A stretch of DNA of 64,000 nt from Cyclina sinensis (GCA_012932295.1 JAAONU010000002.1:20801770-20865769); one strand, 5' to 3'; numbered from the stretch's first letter, positions 1 to 12,344 are shown. Notes: generated from the sequence alone by a model not told the origin. Made by a program: numbers and translations.

Positions 1-780
1 CATGCCTGGGATATTCCTTGCATGAAGCCCTATTAAAGTTGTTCAAAGAATTAAACTCCAGGCAAAACTGGTTGCTATGGCAACAAGAAAGAAAAAAAAA
101 GTAAAAATCTTCATGTCAAAATGTACTAGGCCCTGAGCCTTAAAATTTGGTATGTAGCATTGTCTAGTGGACCTCTACCAAGTTTGTTCAAATTATTTGG
201 GTAAAAATTGACCCAACCCCAGGATCACTTGATTTTAAAAGACTTATACCATATAGGGAAAACCTTAATCTTCTTGTCTGAAACTACAAAGCCAGGGGTT
301 AAGATATTTTGCATGGAGCATCAGCTAGAGATCCTCTTCCAAGATTATTCAATTTATGCCCCAGGGATCATTAATGGCCCTGCCCTTGGGTCACTTCTCT
401 GAAACCACAAGGCCTAGAACTTAGACATTTTGCATAGAGGATCAGTTAGAGGTCCTGCCAAGTTTGTTAAGATTCTGCCCCTGCGGTCAGAATTACCCTT
501 GCTCCATGGTCCTTTTTGTGCAAAATATTTAACCTTTAAAAATCAGTCAGTTTTTGAGAAACTGTTTTAGACCTAAGATTTTTTGCATGGAGCATCATCT
601 GTAGGTCCTCTACTAAGATTGTTCAAATAATGCACTTTGGGTCATTAATAGCCCTGCCTCGGGATCACTTGATTTTACATAGGCATATATAGGGAAAACT
701 TTAAAAAATCTTCTTGTCTGAAACCACAAGGCCTAGATATATTTGGGATTGAGCTTAAGCTAGAGGTCCTCTACCAGGCA
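1..780. repeat. Dispersed degenerate repeat module P
   Basis: This block consists of diverged copies of one module of very roughly 150-190 bases that recurs across the window. Landmarks are phrases such as tagaggtcctctaccaagt, tttgttcaaatt, accacaaggcctaga and agaagattttt, here seen at about 160-240, 280-400, 410-490, 570-640 and 700-780. Small open frames across it have no coding character and change frame between copies. I see no gene. Class is unknown; it behaves like a long-decayed tandem or transposon-internal repeat. Confidence 0.7.
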
Positions 781-1259
781 ATTTGATAAAAATCATATCC
801 TTAAAATCACTACGTTATTAGGATCTGAGTATGACCAATAGAAGGTCACCTTCTCATGACCTATCCATCAGCTAATCAGAGCAACCCTTTCATTCTTCTG
901 GAAATCAAGGTAGCATATATTTTACTGGTGAAAATTTGTATATTTAACTGGGATCCCAAATATTAGTTCTCACATGTCGGAGGTTTTCTGCCATAAATAT
1001 ACTGTTACTGAACTTAAAGTTAAATTTATTTTGGCAAAATCTCCTAAATTAATGAAATAAATGTATCTGTGGAAAATTTCCAATAGCATGGGACTTTTGT
1101 TAAATACTGCATGCATCTGAGTAATAGAGCAGACCCATTTTTATACACCATTTCAAAAATGGGTCGTATTATGGGAACGCCCATGGCAGGCTGGTGGAAG
1201 TGGAGTCCAGTTTTGTCTGGAGCATATCTTGTACGTGCATGGTGGGATTTTAGTATTAC
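781..1259. other. AT-rich spacer, no gene seen
   Basis: No open frame with coding character, no splice-flanked exon, no RNA gene and no terminal repeat could be recognised here. It separates module P from the tandem array that follows. Confidence 0.5.
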
Positions 1260-2130
1260 TTGATGCAAATATTCACCATCATAAGATGTAGTGTAGTAAG
1301 CATGAACCAGATCTCAAGTTCAAAGGTCAAGGTTACACTTAGAGGTCAGATGAAAACACTTGCCCGGAGCAAAACTTACATGCATTGAGAGGGATTTCAT
1401 TACAATGTTGCACAAATGTTCACCATAGTAAGGCAGAGTGTTACATGCAAAATTTAGGTCCCTCATGGCCAAGGTCAAGGTCACATATGGAAGTCAAAAG
1501 TCAGATAGAAATATGAAAATGTGTTTACAGACCATTAAGTCATCAGGAATTTAATGATTCTATTACATATGTTCACCATCATGAGACTGAGCATTACATG
1601 CATAAGCCAGTTCCATATATGCAAGGTCAAGGTCATTAGAGATGATGAAATGTTCAGATTTTGTCTGAAGCATATCTTGTACACACATGGAGAGTTTTTA
1701 GTATTACCTGATACAAATGTGAGACATAGTGTTGTGCGAATGAACCAGGTCTCTTGGTGAAAGGTCAAGGCCACACTTAGTGGTCAGAGGAAAACGCTTG
1801 TCTGTGACAAAATTTCTACATGCATTGAGGTATTTTAATATAACTTGGGACAAATGTTCACCATTGTTGCATGCAAAATTCAGGTCCCTGTGGCCAAGGT
1901 CAAGGCCACACATAGAGATCAAAGGTCAGATAAAAGTATGAAAATGGGTGTATGGACCATTTAGTCGTCATGAATTAAGAGATTCTATCACAAATGTTCA
2001 CCATTTCACAGTTTCACTTACATCTCAGTACTGAAGCTTAATATATGCCAATCTGAAATGAGAATGAATGTCCACATGCTTTGAGGAATTGTAATTTAGA
2101 TTTGCACAAATGTTCATTATTATCAGACAG
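1260..2130. repeat. Tandem array, about 145-bp unit (GTTCACC type)
   Basis: The phrase caaatgttcacc or a close variant recurs near 1266, 1412, 1567, 1714, 1851, 1991 and 2107, giving a spacing of roughly 140-155 bases. Each unit also carries catgcaaaattcaggtcc and aaggtcaaggtcaca. Copies are strongly diverged. The open frames on either strand here are repeat translations, not genes. Confidence 0.75.
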
Positions 2131-2760
2131 AGGGCCATGTGCAAAATTCAAGCCCCTGTATAATTTCATGTACTTCAGACCTGGTATAAAATTCATGCTT
2201 ACTGTTTCGTCCAAATGTCAATATTCATTGCAATTATTCCCTTTTTTGGACTCTTGTATGTACTAATTTACAATGTATCTTCAGGTTCATTTAAGATGTA
2301 TGTTTACTATCCAGCACTAGGAATAGTCAAACTTGCTTCCTTACTAAAACCTCTTTTTATCCATTATGCCCACATCTTCACCAAAAGCTTTTGTGATGGG
2401 TGTATTTTGTGCCAATGGCACCCTTATTGTTGATATTTTCTTCACTTCTTTCATGACTATGCTGATGCATTGATTATTATATCTTCTGTGAATAAAAACC
2501 AAAACTTTAATACAACAAGAGTCCATTTATCCATCAAAACTTAAGATATTTTCAAAATACCTAAGCATTAATAGTCTCTGATGATATAAACATTGTTATT
2601 CTAGAGTTATCAACGCACTGTGTACAGGTAAACTATGGCTGCAGTCTGTACAGGTAAACTATCAAGTTGTGTCATAAGCTGCAGTGCCATTGGCAGGGAT
2701 ATAAATAACAATATTGGAAATTCCAGGTTATCAAAAAGATAGAAATAAATCAAACTGTAG
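2131..2760. other. Spacer, no gene seen
   Basis: AT-rich sequence with one short duplicated phrase (gtacaggtaaactat near 2625 and 2648). No supported exon or element end. Confidence 0.45.
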
Positions 2761-3010
2761 GGAGATCATGAATTTCAGTCAGATTGTTTACCAGGTTTGT
2801 TCAAAATAGGGCCCTTGGCCCTACTCCAGGGGTCAGTTGATCTTACATAGGCTTATATAGGGAAAACCTTAAAAAATCTTCTTGTCTGAAACCACAAGAT
2901 CTAGAACTTAGATATTTTGCATGGAGCATTAGCTAGAGGTCCTCTACCAAGTTTGTTCAAATTTTGCCCCTTGGGTCAAAATTAGCTTTCCTGCAGGAGT
3001 CACTGGATTT
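2761..3010. repeat. Module P copies
   Basis: Further copies of the dispersed module seen at 1-780, with accacaagatctagaactt near 2890 and ccaagtttgttcaaatt near 2947. No coding content. Confidence 0.6.
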
Positions 3011-3282
3011 TACATAGAAATAAATATGGAAACAGCAATCTCCTAAAATGCAGGGTCATTTTCTACCAAATTTCAGAGAAATGACCTGTAGCCCTCTATT
3101 AAAATTGCTCATGGTTTTGCTGTGTTGCACAAAATGGCCACTGGAGCTAAAAAGAGATTTTCTTAGTAGAATTCTATGATTGCTAAGAAATGCATGTGTA
3201 GTTGAGTCTGTATTTGTTGTTCCAAGATAATGGATGTTCATTTGAGTGAAAACTGATTTCTTATGTCACTTTTTTCCTTCAG

Positions 3283-3391
3283 ATGTACATTGCTCCCTCT
3301 AGCAGTGCACTTGTTTATAGATGGCTGTTTTACCAAAATATACCAGTTTTGCTGGTCTTTACTAACTTGTACATATTCAGTTTTTACTCAG
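3283..3391 (+). CDS. Candidate internal exon of an unrecognised host gene
   Basis: A 109-base open stretch is preceded by a strong polypyrimidine tract and AG (ctttttt ccttcag, ending 3282) and followed by a consensus donor, CAG|gtgagt at 3392. Two frames are open. The frame starting at 3284 gives 36 residues with a helical, cysteine-rich character and ends exactly on a codon; it includes LAVHLFIDGC and KIYQFCWSLL. The sequence is not part of any repeat family seen in the window, which is the main reason to suspect a host gene. I do not recognise the protein. It could belong to the same gene as the exons at 9420-9850, but the phases do not join directly, so intervening exons would be needed. 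Splicing is inferred from sequence only. Confidence 0.4.
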
Positions 3392-3551
3392 GTGAGTGAT
3401 TTATGATCATTGTGGCACATGTATTTATGTATGTTGCAGGAATTTTTCTGAAATTGTTGACTTTATTATTTTTATGCCCTGCGGGGAGGGTATAATTATA
3501 GTATTGAATTGTCCATCTAGCAGTCCGTCATTCCATCCAAAAACTTAAACA

Positions 3552-3983
3552 TTGCCCATAACTTCTTTATTGTTTTTGCCTTCGCCATCCATCCGTCTGT
3601 CCATCCGCATTAAGCTTGTCCGGCATTCACGGGTCAAACTGCAGGGGGGATTTCAAAGAAACTTCACAGGAGTGATCAGTACACAGCTTCACCTGCAATA
3701 TTTCTGTGAACAGCTCAGTTTGATTCTTAGCAATTTACCAACTTCACAAACAATTGTTCTCGGTAACTTTAATGCACCAGTGTCAGCTAATGAGCTCGAA
3801 CAAACCATGACTAACTTCAATCAACTTATAACAACTTCCAGTACAATTCGACAAAATCTGATTGATCACATATATATGAAAAACCTTGCTGTTGTACAAT
3901 CTGGAACTGTGCCAACTTATTACAGCTATCATGCAATTACATATGCAAACATTTGGATTAACAACAACACAGAGCCTCTATGA
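3552..3983 (+). pseudogene. Decayed endonuclease/exonuclease/phosphatase-type domain (retroelement or Helitron-like remnant)
   Basis: The + strand frame contains the order of motifs expected in the C-terminal half of an EEP-fold nuclease as found in LINE elements and endonuclease-bearing Helitron-like elements: a strand ending in LGNFNAP (family consensus GDFN), then about 45 residues later LIDHIYM, then YYSYHA (family consensus SDH). Two usual catalytic positions are changed: the Asp of GDFN is Asn and the Asp of SDH is Tyr. Only about 110 residues from roughly base 3650 look homologous; the first 30 residues come from a repeat (ccatccgtctgtccatcc). No reverse transcriptase or helicase frame follows. 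I read this as an inactive fragment; the parent class is uncertain. Confidence 0.5.
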
Positions 3984-4630
3984 ACAACTGATAGATCAAA
4001 TTCCATCTGCATTTGATAGCCTAAAATACTTCTGATGTTCAACACCAGTTGTCACTAGGTAACCAATATCTTTACTTTCTGATTGTAAAAACATGAAGTA
4101 TTTCCTCATTGCCACATCACTTTTCAGCTTCACCTACATCTATTAAATCTGTTAAAACCAACTGCAACTTATGTTTTGACTTTCACCCTGCATACCAAAA
4201 AACATGCCACTGTTCCATCCTTAGAGTACATAGATGGGAGATATAATTATGTTTTTGTGACAAAAACCCCTTCTAGTTTGTTTATGGATTTACTTCATAC
4301 TTGAACACAACACCCCTTTAGACAAAATCTTCCCACTGATGTATATTTTTGTCACCTTGACCCCTGAATGACCTTGATCTTGAAGGTCTAATTGTCAAAA
4401 ATACTTTGTATTAGCCATAACTCCCTTATGACTCAACTGGTCTAGGTAATGTTTACACACAACAAACCTTTGGGAGAGAACTTCCAAATTACCTTGACCC
4501 CTAAATTACATTGACTTCTTTTAAATCAACAGATTTAGATAGTTGTTGCACACAAAGCTTTTGTGGGATAGATCTTTCAAATGACATACATTTTTATGCC
4601 ACCACAGCATCTGTGATGCAGTGGGATATA

Positions 4631-4637
4631 AAGATTG

Positions 4638-4671
<34 letters not shown>

Positions 4672-4812
4672 ACGCGCACGTGCCACCACAGCATCTGTGA
4701 TGCAGTGGGATATAGAGATTGAGTTGTGTGTGTGTGTGTGCATGCGTGCACGCACATGCATGTGTTTGTGTGTGTGTTTGTGTGCATGTGTTTGTGTGTG
4801 CATGTGTGTGTT
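4631..4812. repeat. TG/CA microsatellite with a duplicated 33-bp block
   Basis: Long (TG)n runs, interspersed with CG steps (gcgcacgcgcacg) and TTTG variants. The phrase gccaccacagcatctgtgat occurs twice (4600 and 4682), each time followed by (TG)n, so the microsatellite and its flank were duplicated together. Several overlapping open frames on both strands are pure repeat artefacts (CVCVCV or HTHTHT). Confidence 0.95.
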
Positions 4813-5029
4813 TGTCCGTTATATAGATTATATAGTGAACTGCAAAAATCTTCTTCTCACAAACCACAAGTCCAATTTCAACCTAACTTGGAAAGATTGT
4901 TCCTTGGGTGCAGGACTTCCAAAGTTGTTCAAAGAATTTAATTCCATGCAGAAATCTGGTTCCCATGGCAGCCAAAAGAAATAATAGGAAAAAAAACTTG
5001 AAAGATCTACTTCTCCAGAACCATAAGTC

Positions 5030-5960
5030 AGTAGGTCAAAGGTCAACATCACTGCCACCTTGAATTTGAAAGCCATTTCCACTCAATATCTTGAGTACCA
5101 TTTCACCCACACCTTTCAAACTTCACAGAGTAGTTGCCATTTCTAAGTAGAAAATTCTTTTAATTTTTTAGGTAAGTAGGTTAAAGTCACTGGCAATTTT
5201 GAATTGAAAGCAGTTTCTGCTCAATTACTTGTGTACCATTTGACTTCTTTCAAACTTTATAGATTGTTTGCCCTTATTGAGGTAAAGATGGCTATTGTTT
5301 TTGGGATCAATAGATTAAAGGTCAAGGTCATGGTCATCTTCAGTTTGATAACTGTTTCTGTTCAATAACTTGAGTACCCTTCAAACTTCATATTGAGGTT
5401 GATCTTATTGAATAGAAGAGCCCTTTTTTATTAGGGTCATCAAGGCAAAGGTCAAGGTAATGATCACCTTTAATTTGAAAATGGTTTCCACTGAATAACT
5501 AGAGTACCATTTGACCTTCAAACTTCATAGAGTGGTTGCCTTTATTAAATAGAAGAACCTCATTGTTTCTGATGTCAGAAGGTCAAAGGTTAAGGTCACC
5601 ATCACCTTAATTTGAAAACTGTTTTGGCTCAGTATCCTGAGTAACATTTGACACAGCATACATGTCATTCTGACTTCTGTTGTTTGATTTTGACCAAACT
5701 CTATAAAGTCTTGGTTCTTTTCAAAAACCAGCCATATCACTCCATGGCTTTTATGAGTTATGGGCCTTGGAATGGCAAAAATAGCTGATTTTAGCCACAT
5801 TCCTTGTGAATGCTCTAAAGGCCACAAATCCAATCCAATCACTGTGAAACTTTGTTAGAATGTTTGTCTTAATGATTTCTAGGACCCTTTGATATATGGG
5901 TAATGTAGATTTAAAATCTAGGTCACCAGGTCAAATCATAGAAAAACCTGTTGAAACTCT
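5030..5960. repeat. Degenerate tandem array rich in GGTCAAGGTCA
   Basis: Units of roughly 130-140 bases recur with phrases aggtcaaaggtcaa, ttgaatttgaaagc, gtaccatttgac and ttcaaacttcatag near 5036, 5175, 5318, 5449 and 5580. Divergent; no coding content. Confidence 0.65.
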
Positions 5961-6016
5961 TGAAGCCACATTTTCAAACTAAAAATCTTGAAAATTAGTC
6001 CGAATGTTTGCCTTTA

Positions 6017-7069
6017 TTTTTAGCTCACCTGAGCAAATGCTCAGGGTGAGCTGTTGTGATCACCGTGTCTAGCATCTGTCATCAGTCGTCCTTCGTCAAC
6101 ATTTTACTTTAAATGACATCTCCTCCTAAACCACAAAGCTATTTTAAACCAAACTTTACAGAAATGTACCTTATATTGCCCTTTCCTAAAATTGCTCAAG
6201 CCGTTCCGCTCCATTGCACATAAGGGCTGCAAATGCTAAAAAAAGAAATAAATTCAAACAACATCTCCTCCTAAACGGCTGGGTAATTTTCCACCAAATT
6301 TCACAGGAATGTTCCATACATAGCCCTCTATTAAAATTGCTAAATGGTCATTTTAAACCAAATTTTCCAGAAATGTTCCCTATATTGCCCTTTTCTAAAA
6401 TTGCTCAAACCATTCTGCTCCATTGCACATAAGGGCTGCAAAAGCTAAAAATAGAAAAAAATTCAAACAACATCTCCTCCTAAACGGTTGGGAGATTTTC
6501 CACCAAATTTCACAGAAATGTGCCTTACATAGCCCTCTATTAAAATTGCTAAAACTGTTCTGCTCCATTTAACAAAATTGACGCCAGAGCTAAAAATAGA
6601 TTTTTGTCACTATTTTGCTTCAAATGAAATCTCCTCCAAAACCACTTGGCCATTTTAAACCAAATTTGACAGAAGTTTTCCTTATAATGCCCTTTTCTAA
6701 AATTGCTCAAACCATTCTGCTCCATTGCACATAAGCGCTGCAAAAGCTAAAAGTAGAAAAGAAATAAAACAGCATCTCCTCCTCAATGGCCCTGCTTTAA
6801 AATTGCTTAAACAGTTCTGCTCCATTGAACAAAATGGCCACCGGAGCTTAAAATAGGTTTTCTTCAATATATGGCTTCAAATGACATCTCCTCACAAGCT
6901 GTTATCATGAAATTGCCTCTGCCCCATGGATTGTTTTTTGGTATAAAATATGAGATCTTTGAATATCTTAAGTTAGAAAATGTAACGTTGCATCTGATGC
7001 TTGCTTAACGGTAGACCCTCAGGCAAAGTACTGAGGTGAGCAATACAAGGCAATTATGGCCCTCTTGTT
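6017..7069. mobile_element. Composite non-autonomous element A (AGCTCACCTGAGC end to GGCCCTCTTGTT end)
   Basis: The left end is ttttagctcacctgagc followed by a second inverted copy (caaatgctcagggtgagct), making a terminal hairpin, then gtgtctagcatctgtcatca-type sequence. The right end reads cctcaggcaaagtactgaggtgagc and then ggccctcttgtt. The same pair of ends occurs at 9951-12344 and, in reverse, at 16513-18615. The interior holds about three copies of a block containing catctcctcctaaacc, attttaaaccaaa, ccctctattaaaattgct and tctgctccattg. No coding frame. Class unknown; the constant paired ends argue for a mobile unit rather than simple satellite. Confidence 0.55.
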
Positions 7070-8830
7070 AACTCACCTGAGCACAGCCTGCACATGAGCT
7101 TTTGTGATCGCCCTCTGTTCATGGTCCATTGTTGTGCGTCGTCAACTATTTCTTTAAACAAAATCTCTTCTGAAGCTGATTACTAGATTTTGACCAAACT
7201 TCACTTGAATGATCCTAAGTTGGGTGGTCCCCTATCAAAATTTTTCAAATGGTTGCAGTCGGTTGCATAAGTAGGTCACAGGGCCAGAAAAGGGTTTTCA
7301 ATATTGCAAATTTCAAAAATCTTTTTGTCGTAAACTACAGGGCCCAGAGCTTTGATATGTGGTATGTAACATTGTAGAGGTCCTCTACCAAATTTGTTCA
7401 AATTTTAGTCCTTGGCTCAAAATTGACCCTGCCCTGGGGGTCATGGGTTTTTCCTTATGTGTATATAGTTAAACCTTGAAAAATCTTCTTGAAACCCCAA
7501 GTGCTGGAGCTTAGATATTTGGCATGAAACATCATCTAGTGGACCATTTTGATCAATGCAGCAGAACCATTTACCAAGATTATTCAAATTTTTGCCCTGC
7601 GGCCAACATTGGCTCTGACCAAAGGAAGTGGGGGGAATCATGGCTTTTCCTTCAGTATATATATTGTGAAACCTTCAAAAATCTTCTTCTCTGAAACCCC
7701 AAGTGCTAGAGCTTAGATATTTGGCAATAAAAACATCATCTAGTGGACTACAACCAAGATTGTCCAAATTATGGCCTTGGGGTCAATATTTGCCCTTCCC
7801 CGTTAGGGGGAGGGGGGTGGGGGAGCTCATGGGTTTTTCCTTATATGTATATAGTTATACATTCAAAAATCTTCTTCTCTGAAATGCTTAAGGCTAGAGG
7901 TTAGATATTTGGCATGAAACATTGTCTAGTTGACTTTTACCAAGATTTTTCAAATTATTGCTCTGGGGTCAAAATTGGCCTTGCCCCAGGGGGTCATTGG
8001 TCTTGCCTTACATGAATATATAGTAAAAATCTTCTTCACTGAAACCACAAGGTATTTGGCATGAAACATTATCTTGTGGACCTCTTCCAAGATTGTTCAA
8101 ATGTAGCATTATGACTCATGTGAGGAAGCAATCAGTTGCTTGCAGAGTAAAGGGGCTAGTACTGGTGTTTTTGATGATGATTATTGCCAGTACTATAACT
8201 TTAAAAAATCTTCTTCTCCTAAACCAAAAGGCCTACAGCTAAGATATTAAGACATCATCTAATTCACCTCTACCAAGTTTGTTAATCCTATCATGGTCCA
8301 GGGTCAAAATTGGGCCCACCCTAGCTCAACATGATTTTACATATATATTTTATACATAGGAAAAACTTCAAAAATTTTCTTGTTTGAAACTACTGTGTCA
8401 TGGGGTTTGATATTTGGCATACAGGTTCACCTAGTAGTCCTCTACAGAGATTGTTCAAATTATGGCCCTGGGATCTTTTGATTTCATATAGGCATATGTA
8501 GAGAAAACATTGAAAATCAAGATTGCCCCATCCAAGGGGTCACTTCATTTTTTTTAGACAAGCATAGGAAAAAACCTTAAAATATCCTCTTGTCAGAAAC
8601 CACAAGGTCCAGTGTCAAGATATTAGATGTGTGACAAGGCCTTGTGGACCTTGTTGAAATCTTGACCCTGTGGTCAAAATACACATATTTTGCCATGTCT
8701 GCATGACAGTGCTTTCACAGCTTTAATAATCTTAGAAAGCACCTGCCTGATTTAAAAATAAATTAACACTTCAGCAATGAAACACAGATGGGTGATATTG
8801 GGCCTCCATGACCCTCTTGTTTTTACTTTG
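7070..8830. repeat. Element end plus module P array
   Basis: Starts directly with another AACTCACCTGAGCACAG-type terminus abutting element A, then eight or more diverged module P copies (ttgttcaaatt, accacaag, cttagatatttggcat, atcttcttgtctga) at about 170-190-base spacing. Contains a short G run near 7805-7820. Small open frames are not genes. Confidence 0.6.
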
Positions 8831-9419
8831 ACATCTGAATGACCTTGACTTTGAAGGTCAGATTGTCAAAAAAATAACACACCTTTTAAAGGATCTACTT
8901 TTCATCTTCATCTGATCCAATCGTAACAACTCGGCCTTTTCCGACAACTTCGTATAAAAACCTTGTATGTAAGTGTATGAATACACCAAATGATAATTTG
9001 CATGGCTTTAATAACAAACATGGGGGAACTCATGCAGTGTTTGTCTTATGCATTAGAAGAAAATGAAAATAAATGTTAATTTAAATTATAAATAGGTAGA
9101 GGCTTTAAGAAATGTTTTCAATTTAGCAGACACCTCATGTATTATAAAATAGTCCAATATGGCGCCTACCACATTATCTCCAAGGTGACTTATTGAAGTC
9201 ACCCGAGGTGTTCCCAATGCATCTGATCCTCAGCTTAAAGGTCAAAGCACCACTTCGGGGGCATTGTCATCTTTCAGTGACTGTTCTAAGACTTGTCTTT
9301 AACTGATTTTATGATTATTGAATTCATGCTTTTATTTTAATAGATATATTTAGTGTTATATTTGATATATATAATGAAAAACTTTTATATCTTGTATATA
9401 TCTTATTACTTATTTTTAG
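8831..9419. other. Mostly unique spacer upstream of candidate exons
   Basis: Includes a short stretch at 9220-9285 (gatcctcagcttaaaggtca, gggggcattgtcatct) that reappears in inverted order near 44590-44630, so it is a dispersed repeat fragment. Nothing else recognised. Confidence 0.4.
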
Positions 9420-9850
9420 AATGCAAAAATAAGAATGGGAATTTTACTGCATTTTCATCAGGTAACATAGAACTTGTCTACTTATATATGAAACAAATCT
9501 TTTGTTATCAGGGTGTTTTATACAAAGAACTTACATTTGATTCTGATATTATAGAACTTTGAATCTCATTATATTTATGTACAGCTGCTTTAAGTGCAGG
9601 GTGCTATCTATCAAATGAGGTGCATGTATTCCAGTTGGAGAGGTGAGACTAGAAAATCTATCCTTTGAGAGAAGGTGATGTTTCATTATTGTTAAAAATT
9701 TGTAAAAGCCTTTCCAAAGAACAAAACCAAACTTCCAGCCTTAGTGTTCTTGAAGTCATCAGAATTGCTGAAGTTCTATCTTATTTAGTCAAAGCTAAAA
9801 GTAGACTCTACAAGTTTGCTGAAGAAAGTCATCTTTTTTTTCATATATCT
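9420..9850 (+). CDS. Three candidate exons of an unrecognised host gene
   Basis: Exon a, 9420-9461, follows ttatttttag and ends CAG|gtaaca. Exon b, 9585-9642, follows ttatgtacag and ends GAGAG|gtgaga. Exon c, 9670-9850, ends ATCT|gtaagt. In one frame a joins b at a split codon, and b joins c at a split Arg codon, giving a continuous helical chain of about 93 residues that includes CYLSNEVHVFQLE and, in exon c, VIRIAEVLSYLVKAKSRLYK. Exon c alone contributes 60 residues with even hydrophobic spacing, as in superhelical or TPR-like repeats. The segment between b and c, 9643-9669, begins GT, ends AG, is only 27 bases and contains in-frame stops; that is too short for a normal metazoan intron, so it may instead mark a decayed copy. 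I do not recognise the protein family. No repeat copies of this sequence occur elsewhere in the window. Confidence 0.5.
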
Positions 9851-9950
9851 GTAAGTACTTTTCCTTTTTGGCTGACTGGAGCATATACACAGGGTGAGCT
9901 TTTGTGATCATCCTGAGTCTGGCTATGTCATGCAGCATGTATCATCCATT

Positions 9951-12344
9951 TTTAGCTCACCTGAGCACAGCTAAGGCTGAGCTTTTAGAATCATTGAATG
10001 TCCGGTGTCCGTCATCCACAATGGGTTCATTAACATTCTAGAGGTTACATTTTTGACCTTATTATCATGAAACTTGATCAGATTGATTATTTCAATAAGG
10101 TCTTGTACAAATTTGAATACGAGTCATGTCAGATTGAAAACTAGGTCACAAAGACAAATCAAAGGAAAACTTTATGAACACTATAGCCATTTCTTCTTCA
10201 AATAAAATGAAAGTATGCCAGAATGTTTGTCTTGATGATATCTAGGTCATGTTCGAATATTGGTCATCTTGCGGTGGAAAACTAGGTCGCGGGGTCAAAA
10301 CATAGCAAAACCTTGTAAACCCTCTAGAGGCTACATTTTCTTTCCAAATCATGAAAATTCTTCAGAATGTTTGCCCAAATGATATCTAGGTCAAGTTTGA
10401 ATGTGGATAATCTAGGGTCAAAAACATGGTCACAGGGTCAAAACATTAAAAATCCTTGTTAATGCTGTGATGGCTACATTTTCTTTCCAAATGTCATGAA
10501 AATTTGTCAGAATGTTTGTCTTGATGATTTTAGGTTAGTTTCAAATATGGTTCATCTGGGGTCAAAAACTAGGTCAAAATGTTAAAACATAGAAAAAACA
10601 TTGATAACACTCTAGAGTCTAATGTTTTTTTCCAAATGTTATGAAAATTTGTCAGATTGTTTGCCTGGATGATATCTAGAGTAAATTTGAATATGGATCA
10701 TAGGGTGTCAATACTAAGTCACAGGGTCAAAACACAGATTTACCTTGTTATCATTCTAGAGACAAAATTTTCATTTCAAATGTGATGAAAAGTTTTCAGA
10801 ATGTTTGTCTTGTTGATATCTAGATCATGTTAGAATATGGGTCTTCTGGGTTAGAGAAATAGGTGAGGGGGTCAAAACACAGAAAAATCTTTTTAACACT
10901 CTACAGGCTAAATTTCCTTTCCAAATGTCATGTAATTTTGTCAGAATGTTTGTCTTGATGATATTTAGATAAGGTTTGAGTATGGGTCATCTGGAATAGA
11001 AAACTAGGTCATGGTGTCAAAACACGGAAAACATGAATAATTTAGAGCCCACATTTCTTTTCCAGATGTGATGAAAATTTATAAGAATTTTTGCCTTAAT
11101 AATATCTAGGTCTCATTCGAATTTGGATCCGACAGTGACAAAAACAAGGTCACAGGGTCAAAACATAGGAAAACTTTGTTAAAACTTTAGAGGCTTAAAT
11201 TTCATTCAAAATGTGATGAAAATTTGTAAGACTTATTGACCTGATGAAATCTAGGTCAAGTTTGAATATGGGTCATCAAGGGTCAGAAACTAGATCATGG
11301 TGTCAAAGCACAGAAAAACATTGTTCACACTCTAGAGGCTACATTTCCTTTCCAAATGTTTGTCAAGGTCAGGTTTGAATATATTTTATTAAGGTTAAAA
11401 ATAGAAAAAAACTCAAATAGCATCTCCTCCTAAGCGGTTGTAAGATTTTCCACCAAATTTCACAGAAATGTCCCTCTATTAAAATTGCTAAAACGGTTCC
11501 GCTCCATTGATCAAAATGGCCGCCAGAGCTAAAAATAGATTTTGTCAATATTTGGCTTCAAATGACATCTCCTTCTAAACCACTTGGCCATTTTAAACCA
11601 AACTTTACAGAAATGTTCCTTATAATGCCCTTTTTTCTAAAATTGCTCAAACCGTTCCGCTGCATTGCACATAAGGGCTGCAAAACCTAAAAATAGAAAA
11701 AAAATTCAAACAACATCTCCTCCTAAACAGCTGGGTAATTTTCCACCAAATATCACAGAAATGTTCTTTACATAGCCCTCTATTAAAATTGCTTAAATGG
11801 TTCTGCTCCATTGAACATAATGGCTGCCAGAGCTAAAAATAGATTTTTGTCAATATTTGGCTTCAAATGACATCTCCTCCAAAACCACTTGGCCATTTAA
11901 AACCAAATTTGACAGAAATGTTCCTTATAATGCCCTTTTCTAAAATTGCTCGAACCATTCTGCTCCATTGCACATAAGCGCTGCAAAAGCTAAAAGTAGA
12001 AAAGAAATCAAACAGCATCTCCTCCTCAAAGGCAAAGTAATTTTCCATCAAATTTCACGGAAATGTTCCTTACATACCCCTGTTTTAAAATTGCTTAAAC
12101 GGTGCTGCTCCATTGAACAAAATGGTCACCAGAGCTAAAAATAGGTTTTCTTTAATATATGGCTTCAAATGACATCTCTTCACAAGCTGTTATCATGATA
12201 TTGCCTCTGCCCCATGGATTTTTTTTTGTATTAAATATGAGATCTTTGAATATCTTCAGTTAGAAAATGTAATGTTTGCTTAACGGTAGACCCTCAGGCA
12301 AAGTACTGAGGTGAGCGATCCAGGGCCATCATGGCCCCCTTGTT
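9951..12344. mobile_element. Composite element B with a nine-unit 144-bp tandem array
   Basis: Left end tttttagctcacctgagc, then a subterminal tccggtgtccgtcatcc, then an array (10020-11390) whose units each contain aaactaggtcac, atgaaaatttgtcagaatgt and ttgatgatatctaggtca. Landmark spacing is about 141-146 bases (near 10141, 10282, 10425, 10569, 10714, 10858, 11004, 11145, 11290). From 11390 the element switches to the block found in element A and ends with the same ctcaggcaaagtactgaggt and ggccatcatggccccct. The array unit is the reverse complement of the unit at 16955-18540. No coding frame. Confidence 0.6.

Noticed and set aside
4511..4984. Long open frames on both strands across the TG microsatellite
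   Set aside because: Translations are simple CV/HT repeats produced by (TG)n and cannot be taken as genes.
9353..9562. 69-codon frame as one uninterrupted exon
   Set aside because: Start lies in AT-rich intron-like sequence; splice signals favour only 9420-9461 as coding.
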